From: Apoderus coryli
Taxonomy: Eukaryota; Arthropoda; Insecta; Coleoptera; Attelabidae
Assembly: GCA_911728435.2 (NCBI GenBank)
Contig: OU452200.1
Coordinates: 372,001 to 436,000 of the forward strand
Length of the DNA: 64,000 nt
Reading direction: 5' to 3'
In this document: piece after piece, positions 33,590-45,705 of the stretch
Layout: each line of letters starts with the position of its first letter
Position numbering within the stretch: position 1 is the stretch's first letter
The notes under the pieces: generated by a model
The model's input: the letters and a program-made list of their open reading frames with translations, nothing else
Database searches by the model: none
What the model was told of the DNA's origin: nothing
Program-made: the position numbers and the translations under genes

Positions 33590-36500
33590 TTTTGGCTTCA
33601 AAATTCCTCAATACCGAATCCATTCCTTAACCTTTAAAACTCTATTCAAATTTTTGCTACCAGATACGTATTAGTGGAGATTTCCATCCACAAAAATATG
33701 TCTGTAAATTTGAAAAAATTGCCAATGTTTGAACTCAATTTATGAGATAACCATTTAATCTTTTTGCTTCAAAATAACTCATTACACAGTCCCATCTTTT
33801 GTCTTTAAAACCCTATGAAAGTTTTTGATAGCCGATTACCATGCGCAAAAATATGCCTGCTTAGCGAAATATCAAGATTTTTCTAACTCTGTTTCTGAAC
33901 TAACTATCTAATATTTAAGCTTCAAAATACTTCATTACCTAATCCCATCTTTACTCTTTAACACCCTATCAAAATTTTTGCTAACAGATACGCCTTAGTG
34001 AAGATTTCCATGCGCTAAATATGCCTGCTTAACGAAATATGATGATTTTTCTAACTCTGTTTCTGTACTAACTATCTAATATTTCAGCTTCAAAATACTT
34101 CATTACCTAATCCCATCTTTACTCTTTAACACCCTATCAAAATTTTTGCTACCAGATACGCCTTAATGGAGATTACCATGCGCAAAAATGTGCCTGATTA
34201 GCGAAATATGATGATTTTCTAACTCTGTTTTTGAACTGACTATCTAATGTTTCAGCTTCAAAATACTTCATTACTTAATCCCATTTTTACTCTTTAAAAC
34301 TCTATCAAAATTTTCGCTATCAGATCCGCGTTAGTGGAGATAACCATGCGCAAAAATATGCCTGCTTAACGAAATATGATGATTTTCTAACTCTGTTTTT
34401 GAACTAACTGTCCAATATTTCAGCTTCAAAATACTTCATTACCTAATCCCATCTTTTCTCTTTAACACGATATCAAAATTTTCGCTACCAGATCCGCCTT
34501 AGTGGAGATTACCATGTGCAAAAATATGCCTGCTTAGCGAAATATCAAGATTTTTCTAACTCTGTTTCTGAACTAACTATCTAATATTTCAGCTTCAAAA
34601 TACTTCATTACCTAATCCAATCTTTACTCTTTAACACCCAATCAAAATTTTCACTACCAGATCCACCTTAGTGGAGATTACCATGCGCAAAAATATGCCT
34701 GCTTAACGACATATGAAGATTTTCTAACTCTGTTTTTCAACTAACTACCTAATATTTCAGCTTCAAAATACTTCATTATCTAATCCAATCTTTACTCTTT
34801 AACACCCTATCAAAATTTTTGTTACCAGATACGTATTAGTGGCGATTACCATGCGTAAAAATATGCCTGCTTAACGCAATATGATGATTTTCTAACTCTG
34901 TTTTTGAACTAACTACTTAATATTTCAGCTTCAAAATGCTTCATTATCTAATCCCATCTTTACTCTTTAACATCCTATCAAAATTTTTGCTACCAGATAC
35001 GTATTAGTGAAGATTTCCATGCGCAAAAATATGCCTGCTTAACGAAATATGATGATTTTCTAACTCTGTTTTTGAACTAACTATCCAATATTTCAGCTTC
35101 AAAATACTTCATTACCTAATCCCATCTTTTCTCTTTAACACTATATCAAAGTTTTCGCTACCAGATCCGCCTTAGTGGAGATTACCATGCGCAAAAATAT
35201 GCTTGCTTAGCGAAATATCAAGATTTTTCTAATTCTGTTTCTGAACTAATTATCTAATATTTCAGCTTCAAAATACTTCATTACCTAATCCCATCTTTAC
35301 TCTTTAACACCCTATCAAAATTTTTGCTACCAGATCCGCCTTAGTGGAGATTACCATGCGCAAAAATATGCCTGCTTAGCGAAATATGATGATTTTCTAA
35401 CTCTGTTTCTGAACTAACTTTCTAATATTTCAGCTTCAAAATACTTCATTACCTAATCCCATCTTTACTCTTTAACACCCTATCAAAATGTTTGCTACCA
35501 GATACGCCTTAGTGGAGATTACCATGCGCAAAAATATGCCTGCTTAGCGAAATATGATGATTTTCTAACTTTGTTTTTGAACTCACTATCTAATATTTCA
35601 GCTTCAAAATACTTCATTACCTAATCCCATCTTTACTCTTTAACACCCTATCAAAATTTTTGCTGCCAGATACGTCTTAGTGGAGAGTACCATACGCAAA
35701 AATATGCCTGCTTAGCGAAATATGATGATTTTCTAACTCTGTTTTTGAACTAACTATCTAATATTTCAGCTTCAAAATACTTCACTACCTAATCCAATCT
35801 TTACTCTTTAACACTATAAAAAAAATTTTGCTACCAGGTACGTCTTAGTGGAGATTACCATGCGCAAAAATATGCCTGTTTAACGAAATATGAAGATTTT
35901 CTAACTTTGTTTTTAAACTAACTACCTAATATTTCAGCTTCAAAATACTTCATTACCTAATCCCATCTTTACTCTTTAACACCCTATCAAAATTTTTGCT
36001 ACCAGATACGCCTTAGTGGAGATTACCATGCGCAAAATATGCCTGCTTAGCGAAATATGATGATTTTCTAACTCTGTTTTTGAACTAACTATCTAATATT
36101 TCAGCTTCAAAATACTTCATTACCTAATTCCATCTTTACTCTTTAACACCCATTCAAAATTTTTGCTACCAGATACGCCTTAGTGGAGATTAACATGCGC
36201 AAAAATATGCCTGCTTAGCGAAATATGATGATTTTCTAACTTTGTTTTTGAACTCACTATCTAATATTTCAGCTTCAAAATACTTCATTACCTAATCCCA
36301 TCTTTACTCTTTAACACCCTATCAAAATTTTTGCTGCCAGATACGTCTTAGTGGAGAGTACCATACGCAAAAATATGCCTGCTTAGCGAAATATGATGAT
36401 TTTCTAACTCTGTTTTTGAACTAACTATCTAATATTTCAGCTTCAAAATACTTCACTACCTAATCCAATCTTTACTCTTTAACACTATAAAAAAAATTTT

Positions 36501-37056
36501 GCTACCAGGTACGTCTTAGTGGAGATTACCATGCGCAAAAATATGCCTGTTTAACGAAATATGAAGATTTTCTAACTTTGTTTTTAAACTAACTACCTAA
36601 TATTTCAGCTTCAAAATACTTCATTGCCTAATCCCATCTTTACTCTTTAACACCCTATCAAAATTTTTGCTACCAGATACGCCTTAGTGGAGATTACCAT
36701 GCGCAAAAATATGCCTGCTTAGCGAAATATGATGATTTTCTAACTCTGTTTTTGAACTAACTATCTAATATTTCAGCTTCAAAATACTTCATTACCTAAT
36801 CCCATCTTTTCTCTTTAACACTATATCAAAGTTTTCGCTACCAGATCCGCCTTAGTGGAGATTACCATGCGCAAAAATATGCTTGCTTAGCGAAATATCA
36901 AGATTTTTCTAATTCTGTTTCTGAACTAATTATCTAATATTTCAGCTTCAAAATACTTCATTACCTAATCCAATCTTTACTCTTTAACACCCCATCAAAA
37001 TTTTTGCTACCAGAAACGTATTAGTGAAGATTTCCATGGGCAAAAATATGTCTATA
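33590..37056. repeat. Satellite array, ~168-bp monomers, about 20 copies
   Basis: Monomers are marked by TTTCAGCTTCAAAATACTTC, spaced about 167-170 bp (34084, 34251, 34421, 34590 and so on), and by ACCATGCGCAAAAATATGCC. The first monomers (33590-33950) are divergent and the middle ones very similar, as expected when unequal exchange homogenises the centre. Blocks repeat at higher order: a segment near 35565-35960 recurs 671 bp (four monomers) later, and one near 35145 recurs 1680 bp (ten monomers) later. No coding. The right border at about 37056 continues into sequence also found next to the lone monomer near 60440. Confidence 0.9.
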
Positions 37057-38490
37057 AACGATTGTATTCAAATTCCCCTCTTAAGCATGAATACAGGATA
37101 AGGGTAGAAAATAAAAATGCAATATTTGTGTTTTTCAATATATTCACGTTCAACACTAACACATTTATCAGATATATCAATAATTAATTTATTTATACCT
37201 TCATAAAAAAATTTTGAATAATATTGGGCGTCTCTCAATAACAGAAATACTTGGCCAATAAGTGTAGCGGAGCTTCTTGTTGATGTAAAATTAAGTGTCT
37301 GGCAATAAATCATCACGTAGATGTATCAATAGCGTAATAAAAATTGAAAAGCGGATTTATAATAGTGCATATCACTAGACTCGCTTCAAGTAGTGAGTGT
37401 AATTCAAATATTTAAATTGAGAGGCAAGCAAGTCAGAATAGAAATCAATACAGTCGAGTGCCGACTGCCTATCACACCGGCCTAGCCGTGAAAATATGCT
37501 ATAAAATAGTGAGAAAATTCACTGTGAACTCTAATACAATATCCGTAATTCACTTAAATAATGCATTTTGATCCAATTACGATTGACATAAATCTACCTC
37601 TGGGGAATTTTATCGTTACCTTTTCGCTCTCCACTCCATTCATTCCTGTTCTTGTGCAAACTAGGGAAAAACGCGTGAAACGAATTTTAAAATCACTAGG
37701 TAGGTAGTAGGCATTATATGCATTGAAAGTATCCCTTATCCATTACATTGGATGTTTGCGAATATTTATTACTTTATTGGTATTAAGGATTTATTTCTTT
37801 TTATTTTACTCTAACAGGTTGTAAATATTTTTTGCTAAAATCGAGACATATCGGTTAAAAAGGGATTCGAATTGAAGTGATGCTGGCTAATTTTGCCTGT
37901 ATGCGTTTCCTATATATTCACTGAAAAAAAAATCGGGATCGCCTATTTTTTATCATTTGAGTTAAATTAATAATAATAAAGAAAAGCCCTCCTTATGCAA
38001 AGGCTCACATGCTTCGTAAACCTCAATTCGGTATCCAGTACGATCCCCACGTTTTTTGCCGAGGCAGTGCTCAACGAAAATCGTATCAAGAAAATCCAAT
38101 AAGATTGATGAACTTTTTATATAAATCTCTACAAGATGATACCAAATTCAAAATTTTCAAACCATAATTAATCACCATAACCTGATGGAGAGTATGTCTT
38201 CAAAGATTCTAATTTTTTCTATCTTTGTATCCCCCAACTTGAAGAAGACAAGTTTTTCTGAACCGTAGAGATACAGATGGCCCCCATTGTCCCTTCCACC
38301 TCCGACAGTGGCAGGTGTTAGGGGAGTATGGCCGATCATTTACCTCAGACATGATCCAAACGCTCATGTGCCCTGAGCAAATGACGATCCACGCAATATT
38401 TTCAGATCATTGGATTTCAAAAGTCGATCAGACTCAAGGCTTATTATTTTGGTTTTCATAATATTTCTACCCTACAATGTGTCCAAGGTT
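37057..38490. other. Non-coding part of the duplicated unit
   Basis: No gene recognised. The open frame at 37068-37316 (minus) has no family motif. The same sequence recurs at 45706-47139. Confidence 0.4.
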
Positions 38491-38951
38491 AGAGTTTGGA
38501 AGAGGAAAAACTTTTTTATTTGTCGATTTAGAAGAAAAAGTCATTCTTTATAAAAACGTCTGCTTGTGTCAAAACTACAATTTCAAATGCCAAATTTACG
38601 ATTACTATACAGGGTATATCAAAAATAACATTTTTAATCATTTTGATTTTTTTGTTTTTTTTTTAATTTTATGAAAATATTTTCAAAACCGTGATTTATT
38701 ACACCAATTGTGCAAAAAATACAAATAAACTTTTTTCTCAAATTGGTTAATTTCATAGCTACTATTAAAATAATAAAATTAAAAAAACAAGAAAATCAAA
38801 ATCATTAAAAATATTATTTTTGATATACCCTGTATAGTAATCGTAAATTTGGTATTTGAATTTGTAGTTTTGACACAAGCAAACGTGTTTATAAAGAATA
38901 ACTTTTTCTTCTAAATCTACAAATAAAAAAGTTTTTCTTCTTCCAAACTCT
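38491..38951. mobile_element. Foldback element with ~210-bp arms
   Basis: 38491-38700 and 38745-38951 are reverse complements at about 90%, both including CAGGGTATATCAAAAATA. There is no coding capacity. A fragment of one arm also occurs at 57550-57600, so it is a dispersed family. Confidence 0.7.
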
Positions 38952-38980
38952 ATCCAAAAATAGTCGAAAAAATTCTGAAG

Positions 38981-39676
38981 GTGAGACTCGTTAATTTTCT
39001 AAGAAAGAATTTAATTTTATCGGAGAAACAATTTGGGTTTACGGAAGGAAAAAGTACGTCGGACGCTATAGCGTTTCTTGTCCGAAGAATTTATGAAGCA
39101 TTGGATGAGAGTAAGCCTTGTGCAACAGTTTTCATCGACCTGGCCAAGGCTTTCGACACAGTGTGTCACAATAAATTGACGGAGAAATTATTTAATGTCT
39201 GTATTAGGGGGCTCGCACTACAGTTATTCAAATCCTACCTAACAAACAGAAATCAGATGGTCAAATTAAATAAAGTCTATAGTAGCTCCAAAAGAGTGTC
39301 CTTTGGAATTCCACAGGGGACAGTGATTGGTCCGATATTATTCCTCATTTATATAAATGGTCTATTGCAATTGGATTATACTGGAGATGTATTTTCCTTC
39401 GCCGATGATACTGCATTGTTTGTAGAAGGGACAAATTGGGAGGAAGTCGAGGGCAGAATGAAGGACGGTCTGCGACAAATTTGTCATTGGTTTGATAAAA
39501 ACTTGCTTACAATTCACTTGGACAAAACGACGTACGTAAATTTCACAAACCATAAAACCAAAGTCCCACCAAACAGTAAGATTACAATTGACCTGCCACA
39601 AAGAAATCGCTCTTGGGAAATTCAACGAAAAGATTGCGCTAAATATTTGGGCGTAATGGTGGACAGTCATATGATC
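38981..39676 (+). pseudogene. Truncated LINE RT (palm)
   Basis: Open frame with EKQFGFTEGKSTSDAI, VFIDLAKAFDTVCH (motif A), FGIPQGTVIGPILFLIYING (motif B) and FSFADDTALFV (motif C), then KYLGVMVDSHM, after which it runs into an unrelated inverted repeat. There is no endonuclease, fingers or C-terminus. It differs from the CR1-like LINEs in this window (IDLAKAFD rather than TDFSKAFD) and resembles Jockey-group RTs. Confidence 0.8.
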
Positions 39677-40128
39677 TACAAATATCGGCCTGCATTTAAG
39701 CACAATAGGATACACAACAGTAGACACATGTAAACACGTATCATCTACATGTACATAGTAATGCATATCCCATACCATGCAGAGGCCGAACAAACTCAAT
39801 GTATAGCAGTAAAACCAGTCGTATAAATATAAATAAATATAAATAAAAATAGTATGAACACAAAACGCTAGCAGGAGACCATTTTATCCTTCTGCCAGCA
39901 TCTCCCAAATATTTGGGTTTCAGCAATGCTCGGACGGTGGTCTCCAAGCGTTCTGCCGTCGATGTTTAATGCCAAATAATGAAAAATTAAATATATACAT
40001 TCAGTTTGTTTGGCCTCTGCATGGTATAGGATATGCATTACTATGTACATGTAGATGATACGTGTTTACATGTGTCTACTGTTGTGTATCCTATTGTGCT
40101 TCAATGCAGGCCGATATTTGTAGATGGG
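39677..40128. repeat. Inverted-repeat element next to a hammerhead motif
   Basis: 39677-39806 and 40000-40128 are near-identical reverse complements (arms ~130 bp, including AAACACGTATCATCTACATG), with ~190 bp between. No coding. The right arm ends ten bases before the hammerhead at 40139. The left arm supplies the last residues of the truncated RT frame. Confidence 0.8.
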
Positions 40129-40138
40129 CAATGACTAT

Positions 40139-40186
40139 GGTACTCTGACGAGCTCATTACAAGAGCGAAACAAATTCGTCAGTATC
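40139..40186 (+). ncRNA. Hammerhead ribozyme motif with full consensus core
   Basis: All conserved parts are in order. Stem I GGTACT (40139-40144) pairs over six positions with AGTATC (40181-40186; one G-T pair). Core CTGACGA (40145-40151) fits CUGANGA. Stem II is GCTC/GAGC with a 7-nt loop, then GAA (40167-40169). The short stem III is A40170-T40179 and C40171-G40178 around a 6-nt loop, or a longer stem in a dimer. The cleavage triplet is GTC, cut predicted after C40180. Transcription from the plus strand would be needed. No PLE coding sequence adjoins it. Confidence 0.75.
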
Positions 40187-41372
40187 TGTCGACCCATGCC
40201 TCGGTCTGGTTCTATTGAATTAGATTGGGGCCCTGCTAAATTAAACAAAATTCCTTGTGTAGGTAAAACCAACATTTAAGTCCGCTGTGCCACAAAATTA
40301 TTTTCATTTATTATATTTACGGACATGAAATCCTTTTAATTGTAATAATGTTTTCGCAATACTGAAGATACACTACATAATATATAAAACTGTCTGTAGT
40401 AGGCAGACCAGGTCAAACAAAATCTCTTTTCCACGATATGTTGGCTTCACCTAAACGAATTTTATCGATATCTAGCTTGCATACCACCTGCCCATTATTT
40501 GGCAGCTCTACCTATGCCTGAAAGCACAACAGAAAGAGCTTAAAACCAAATTAATATAATATGGGATGCTGCCAGTATTTATAAATGTATTATAGTGGAC
40601 TTTAAGTGCTCTAATACGCGTTTTGTAAAATAAATTCCGCTCCAGCAATTCAAATATTTTGAATTTTGATATGATGTGGATAATTTTAAGCATTCGAGTT
40701 ATTTTAGGCAACAGATTTTCTGACTGATTATACATTATTACCTACAGGGTATTTATCTCTCTCCTGTAAAATAAAATTAACAAAGGTACACGATACAACA
40801 AATAGGTTGTTCCTGCAAATGATACTGCCACTGATCTCCTTGCCGACGATTCAGCGGAGCTCAGGTGAATCGCAGTAGTAGTACCCAGCGTCATCGTCCG
40901 GTCTAATAAACTAGAACCACTCCCTCAACGACTCGCCAAGCACTGCCCCCCAGCTGTCGAAGACCCAGTAGCACCCATCTATTTGCAAGCCGATCAAAAA
41001 GGAGAATGAACAAGGGCTAGCAGACTACCAACTAAACAAAAACGAACTAAAACGGAAATATGACAACAAACACAAAAAGGTAAGTCATAACGACTTGAAA
41101 TGCATAACGCCTATCAAGATGTTCAGATAGTTAACTTTTAACGTTAGCAATATTGTTACAGATTCGATGTTAGACTGCAACTACTGGTCATGATCATTCC
41201 TAGATCAGATACCATTTAAAAGACCCAAACAACTAAGAACAACCGAGGGCATAGTCAAGGACAATCTCACAACGTATTCACAATCATGCATAGAATTGCT
41301 TGGCATGTTTCAGGGACCGAAGCAGACAACTTTGGAGAGGAAGACCTAGGGTTTAAGTGAGTTGGGGCTTAT
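40187..41372. other. Non-coding sequence between hammerhead and LINE tail
   Basis: No gene recognised. The same sequence recurs at 48836-50021. Confidence 0.4.
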
Positions 41373-44300
41373 AATAAATAAATAAATAAATAAATGCTTT
41401 ATTGCCCAACAGATAAACAATCCCTTTAAAGGACAAATACATTAAAAATATACATATATATATATATATATACAATACAAAAATAAAAAGAAATAATACG
41501 AGTATATCTGAAAATTATTGTTCGAAAAATTCATCAAAAACCAACTTAATTCTAACAAAATTATCGAAAAACATGTCGCAATAATGACATATTTTATTAA
41601 AGTTGCTGGTCATCATATAAATAGGTGACCTTAAGAGAGCGTTGGTCCTAGCACGCACACATTTAAATAAATAATTCTGTCTACCACAAAGACGAGGAAC
41701 ATTGAAATTTAATTTCGAAATCAAATAAGGACTATCTATCTTGCCATGAAGAAGGTTATATAAGAAAGCCAAGGACGACACAAGACGACGATGCTCCAGA
41801 CTCTGCATCGAAAAACGCGATAAAAGCAGACTATGATCATATCCCCGAACGGGGTAAACACCATCCTGTCTCCAAACCAGATACTTTAGGAATCTCCTCT
41901 GGACCCTTTCCACTGCCTGTTTATGAACCGAGTAAAATGGACTCCAAATTATGGACCCATACTCCAGTTTCGATCGTACATATGCACAATAAAGGGCCGT
42001 AAGTGTATTTATGTCCGTGAATCCCTTACAGTTCCGAACCAAAAATCCGTACATGCGACCGGCCTCCTCAACCTTCCCACGAACGTGATTAACAAACGTA
42101 AGCTGTGAATCGAACACAATACCAAGGTCCTTGATGGTCTCCAACGAGGACAGCGGAAAACCATTGATCTCATAAGAAAATCCAGTACTGTCCCCTTTTC
42201 TCGAATATGAAACAGACTTACACTTTGCTATGTTCAATGCAAGCTTATTTCTCTCACACCAGTCACTCAACCTGTCAATATCATTTTGCAATGCATAACA
42301 GTCCGCCAAAGAATTTATTGAGTGAAAAATTTTAAGGTCGTCAGCAAATAAGAGACTGCTTGTCCCAACAGCCGAAACCAGATCATTAATAAAAAGGACG
42401 AATAATAAAGGACCCAAATTAGAGCCCTGCGGAACCCCAGAAGTCGTAAAATATATAGTAGATTTATGTCCATTAAAATATACAAATTGACATCTGTCAC
42501 TCAAGTAGGATAAAATAAGTAAAATGAGCTTTTTCGAAAACCCAAACTGATTTAACTTTTGCATCAACACACCATGATCCATTCTGTCGAACGCCTTCGA
42601 GAAATCTGTGTATATAACATCAATTTGTCCACCAAAGTCTAAAGTTTCAGATATTTCCTGTGTCATATGAGCAAGATTTGTGACAGTGGACCTATGATTC
42701 ATGAAACCATGTTGATGTATAGAAATCTCGTTACACACACAATTATAAATACGTTTGTATATTATTGACTCAAAAAGTTTAGAAAAATTCGACAGAATAG
42801 ACACGGGGCGGTAGTTGGTAATCTGGGATTTGTCACCAGCTTTAAATACTGGTACAACTTTTGCTTGTTTCCAAAACACAGGGTACTTTTGCGAACTTAA
42901 AATTAAATTAAAAATTATCTCCAGTGGCTCCGCAAAAGCACCAATACAATCCCTAACAATAAATGATGGTACTAAGTCCGGTCCAGCTGTTAGCCCAGCC
43001 TTAATCTTTCCGCGACTGTCAAAAATATCATCCCTCGTTATGCATTCGATGTCTATAAAATTATTAACCAAAGAGACGTCAATGTCCTCTACAGATGCAG
43101 AAGTGGATGGCAGAAACACACTCTCGAAAAAGTCACTAAAACCAGCCAAAATTGCCGCAGGCTGGTCACACGTAACCTCACCGTATTTCATCACATTAGG
43201 AATTCGAGACGATCTATTGCGTTGATTAAAAAAAGACCAGAATTTTTTTGGATCAGATTGCAAATCATTTTGAATAGTTGAAATATACGTTTTATATAAA
43301 TACTTAATATCAGACTTAATTAATTTTCTCAACCTAGCGTATTCGATGTAATAACCATGATCCTGTGTTTTCTTATACTTCCTTAAACAATTCTCTTTTC
43401 GTTTAATATTAGAAATTATATCAGATGTAAACCAGGTAGGAAACGATCGCGCATGATGCTGAAATCTAGGTACATACAGGTCAAACAGTGAATATAATTT
43501 CTCATAGAAGCCTTCCACCGCGACATCAACCTCTTGGCACTGTCTCAAGTGCGACCAATCCGCTGCGAGTATAGAGTCATACAACAAGACATAATTAGCT
43601 TTTTTAAAATTATAAGATTTTGATGTAGGATTTAATGGAAAATTTGTATGTGCCTCGGAGACAGGAATATGCAATTTAACATACAAGGCCGGGTGATGCC
43701 TATCCTCAAAAACAAAAGGTGTGTCGTAGCGTGAGACCTCACACTCAATATTAGATAATACCAGATCTAAAAGTCTGTTATTACAATTGACAATATTATT
43801 AAATTGCTTAAAATTAAAAAACGATCCAAAATTTTCGATACACATAACACGTCTGTCATTATTATTACCATTGGCATATGTAGGTATGTTAAAGTCACCA
43901 AAAACTATAACCATCTTATCAAATAGTTGTTCAAAATGTTCCAGACATTCAAAAAACTGTTCTAATAATTCAAACGTTAGTGATGGTGGTAGATATAGTG
44001 CCATGATATAAAATGAAAAATATTTGATTGTACATTTTAATAGCAAACAGTCAATCATCCTAAATTGTTGATGTAAAGAACCAATGTCAATAGATTCTAC
44101 TTTCATAGAATTTTTTACGGCTACTAATACACCACCACCCGTAGACAAGCCAGTGCTTACAAAATCGCGATCCCTGCGGTAAACAAAATAATCGTCGGTA
44201 AAAACTTCACTGTTACTTACGCTAGAGTTCAGCCACGTTTCAGTCAGCACTATTACATCGTTCTCACAATCAGCAACAGAACCATAAAAAGTGTCCAATT

Positions 44301-44488
44301 TTGTGTTCAAGCCTCTCACATTTTGATAAGCACAATGTAGAAATTTTAAACTGTTGGGCGTTGGCGGTTTAAAACCAGAGACACAATTTTGGGCTTACCA
44401 CTGAAGTATCTAATTTTTAAGTTGCTCTCACCTCGTGCAGTTCTCTCGCCAAGTTCCTGTTTCAGTTTGCGATACTCCTCTGCCTGAT
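41373..44488 (-). mobile_element. CR1-like LINE, left copy, ORF1 cut by the duplication junction
   Basis: ORF2 spans 41515-44319 and equals the right copy. Of ORF1 only the last ~47 codons (44346-44488) remain, because the duplication junction at 44488/44489 replaces the rest with satellite. The 3' end is TGTTGGGCAATAAAGC followed by ATTT repeats (41373-41394). A TA-dinucleotide run lies at 41451-41470. It cannot make ORF1p, although ORF2 is open. Confidence 0.9.
41515..44319 (-). CDS. LINE ORF2 (endonuclease-reverse transcriptase), left copy
   Basis: At least 934 codons, open, same product as 50164-52968; see that entry for domains. Here its ORF1 partner is truncated. Confidence 0.9.
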   Translation of the reverse strand: MRGLNTKLDTFYGSVADCENDVIVLTETWLNSSVSNSEVFTDDYFVYRRDRDFVSTGLSTGGGVLVAVKNSMKVESIDIGSLHQQFRMIDCLLLKCTIKYFSFYIMALYLPPSLTFELLEQFFECLEHFEQLFDKMVIVFGDFNIPTYANGNNNDRRVMCIENFGSFFNFKQFNNIVNCNNRLLDLVLSNIECEVSRYDTPFVFEDRHHPALYVKLHIPVSEAHTNFPLNPTSKSYNFKKANYVLLYDSILAADWSHLRQCQEVDVAVEGFYEKLYSLFDLYVPRFQHHARSFPTWFTSDIISNIKRKENCLRKYKKTQDHGYYIEYARLRKLIKSDIKYLYKTYISTIQNDLQSDPKKFWSFFNQRNRSSRIPNVMKYGEVTCDQPAAILAGFSDFFESVFLPSTSASVEDIDVSLVNNFIDIECITRDDIFDSRGKIKAGLTAGPDLVPSFIVRDCIGAFAEPLEIIFNLILSSQKYPVFWKQAKVVPVFKAGDKSQITNYRPVSILSNFSKLFESIIYKRIYNCVCNEISIHQHGFMNHRSTVTNLAHMTQEISETLDFGGQIDVIYTDFSKAFDRMDHGVLMQKLNQFGFSKKLILLILSYLSDRCQFVYFNGHKSTIYFTTSGVPQGSNLGPLLFVLFINDLVSAVGTSSLLFADDLKIFHSINSLADCYALQNDIDRLSDWCERNKLALNIAKCKSVSYSRKGDSTGFSYEINGFPLSSLETIKDLGIVFDSQLTFVNHVRGKVEEAGRMYGFLVRNCKGFTDINTLTALYCAYVRSKLEYGSIIWSPFYSVHKQAVERVQRRFLKYLVWRQDGVYPVRGYDHSLLLSRFSMQSLEHRRLVSSLAFLYNLLHGKIDSPYLISKLNFNVPRLCGRQNYLFKCVRARTNALLRSPIYMMTSNFNKICHYCDMFFDNFVRIKLVFDEFFEQ

Positions 44489-45705
44489 ACGTCTTAGTGG
44501 AGATTACCATGCGCAAAAATATGCCTGTTTAACGAAATATGAAGATTTTCTAACTTTGTTTTTAAACTAACTACCTAATATTTCAGCTTCAAAATACTTC
44601 ATTACCTAATCCCATCTTTACTCTTTAACACCCTATCAAAATTTTTGCTACCAGATACGCCTTAGTGGAGATTACCATGCGCAAAATATGCCTGCTTAGC
44701 GAAATATGATGATTTTCTAACTCTGTTTTTGAACTAACTATCTAATATTTCAGCTTCAAAATACTTCATTACCTAATTCCATCTTTACTCTTTAACACCC
44801 ATTCAAAATTTTTGCTACCAGATACGCCTTAGTGGAGATTAACATGCGCAAAAATATGCCTGCTTAGCGAAATATGATGATTTTCTAACTTTGTTTTTGA
44901 ACTCACTATCTAATATTTCAGCTTCAAAATACTTCATTACCTAATCCCATCTTTACTCTTTAACACCCTATCAAAATTTTTGCTGCCAGATACGTCTTAG
45001 TGGAGAGTACCATACGCAAAAATATGCCTGCTTAGCGAAATATGATGATTTTCTAACTCTGTTTTTGAACTAACTATCTAATATTTCAGCTTCAAAATAC
45101 TTCACTACCTAATCCAATCTTTACTCTTTAACACTATAAAAAAAATTTTGCTACCAGGTACGTCTTAGTGGAGATTACCATGCGCAAAAATATGCCTGTT
45201 TAACGAAATATGAAGATTTTCTAACTTTGTTTTTAAACTAACTACCTAATATTTCAGCTTCAAAATACTTCATTGCCTAATCCCATCTTTACTCTTTAAC
45301 ACCCTATCAAAATTTTTGCTACCAGATACGCCTTAGTGGAGATTACCATGCGCAAAAATATGCCTGCTTAGCGAAATATGATGATTTTCTAACTCTGTTT
45401 TTGAACTAACTATCTAATATTTCAGCTTCAAAATACTTCATTACCTAATCCCATCTTTTCTCTTTAACACTATATCAAAGTTTTCGCTACCAGATCCGCC
45501 TTAGTGGAGATTACCATGCGCAAAAATATGCTTGCTTAGCGAAATATCAAGATTTTTCTAATTCTGTTTCTGAACTAATTATCTAATATTTCAGCTTCAA
45601 AATACTTCATTACCTAATCCAATCTTTACTCTTTAACACCCCATCAAAATTTTTGCTACCAGAAACGTATTAGTGAAGATTTCCATGGGCAAAAATATGT
45701 CTATA
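44489..45705. repeat. Satellite block at the duplication junction
   Basis: About seven ~168-bp monomers corresponding to 35840-37056. It starts abruptly in mid-monomer at the junction with LINE ORF1. Confidence 0.9.

Larger units (their letters stand above)
35840..44488. repeat. Left copy of an 8649-bp direct tandem duplication
   Basis: Every feature in this span recurs at +8649 and all long reading frames are identical in length and product. It begins inside a satellite monomer (ACGTCTTAG at 35840) and ends inside LINE ORF1 (GCCTGAT at 44488). Stretches compared by eye show no difference. Confidence 0.9.

Noticed and set aside
33590..37056. CRISPR-like array
   Set aside because: Repeats are contiguous ~168-bp monomers without unique spacers, in a eukaryotic genome.
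39362..39799. Minus-strand frame opposite the truncated RT (and its copy at 48011-48448)
   Set aside because: Shadow of the RT frame on the other strand.
41451..41470. TA-dinucleotide run as a regulatory site
   Set aside because: Simple microsatellite within the LINE 3' region.
42815..43225. Plus-strand frames opposite LINE ORF2
   Set aside because: Antisense shadows of a clear RT coding region.
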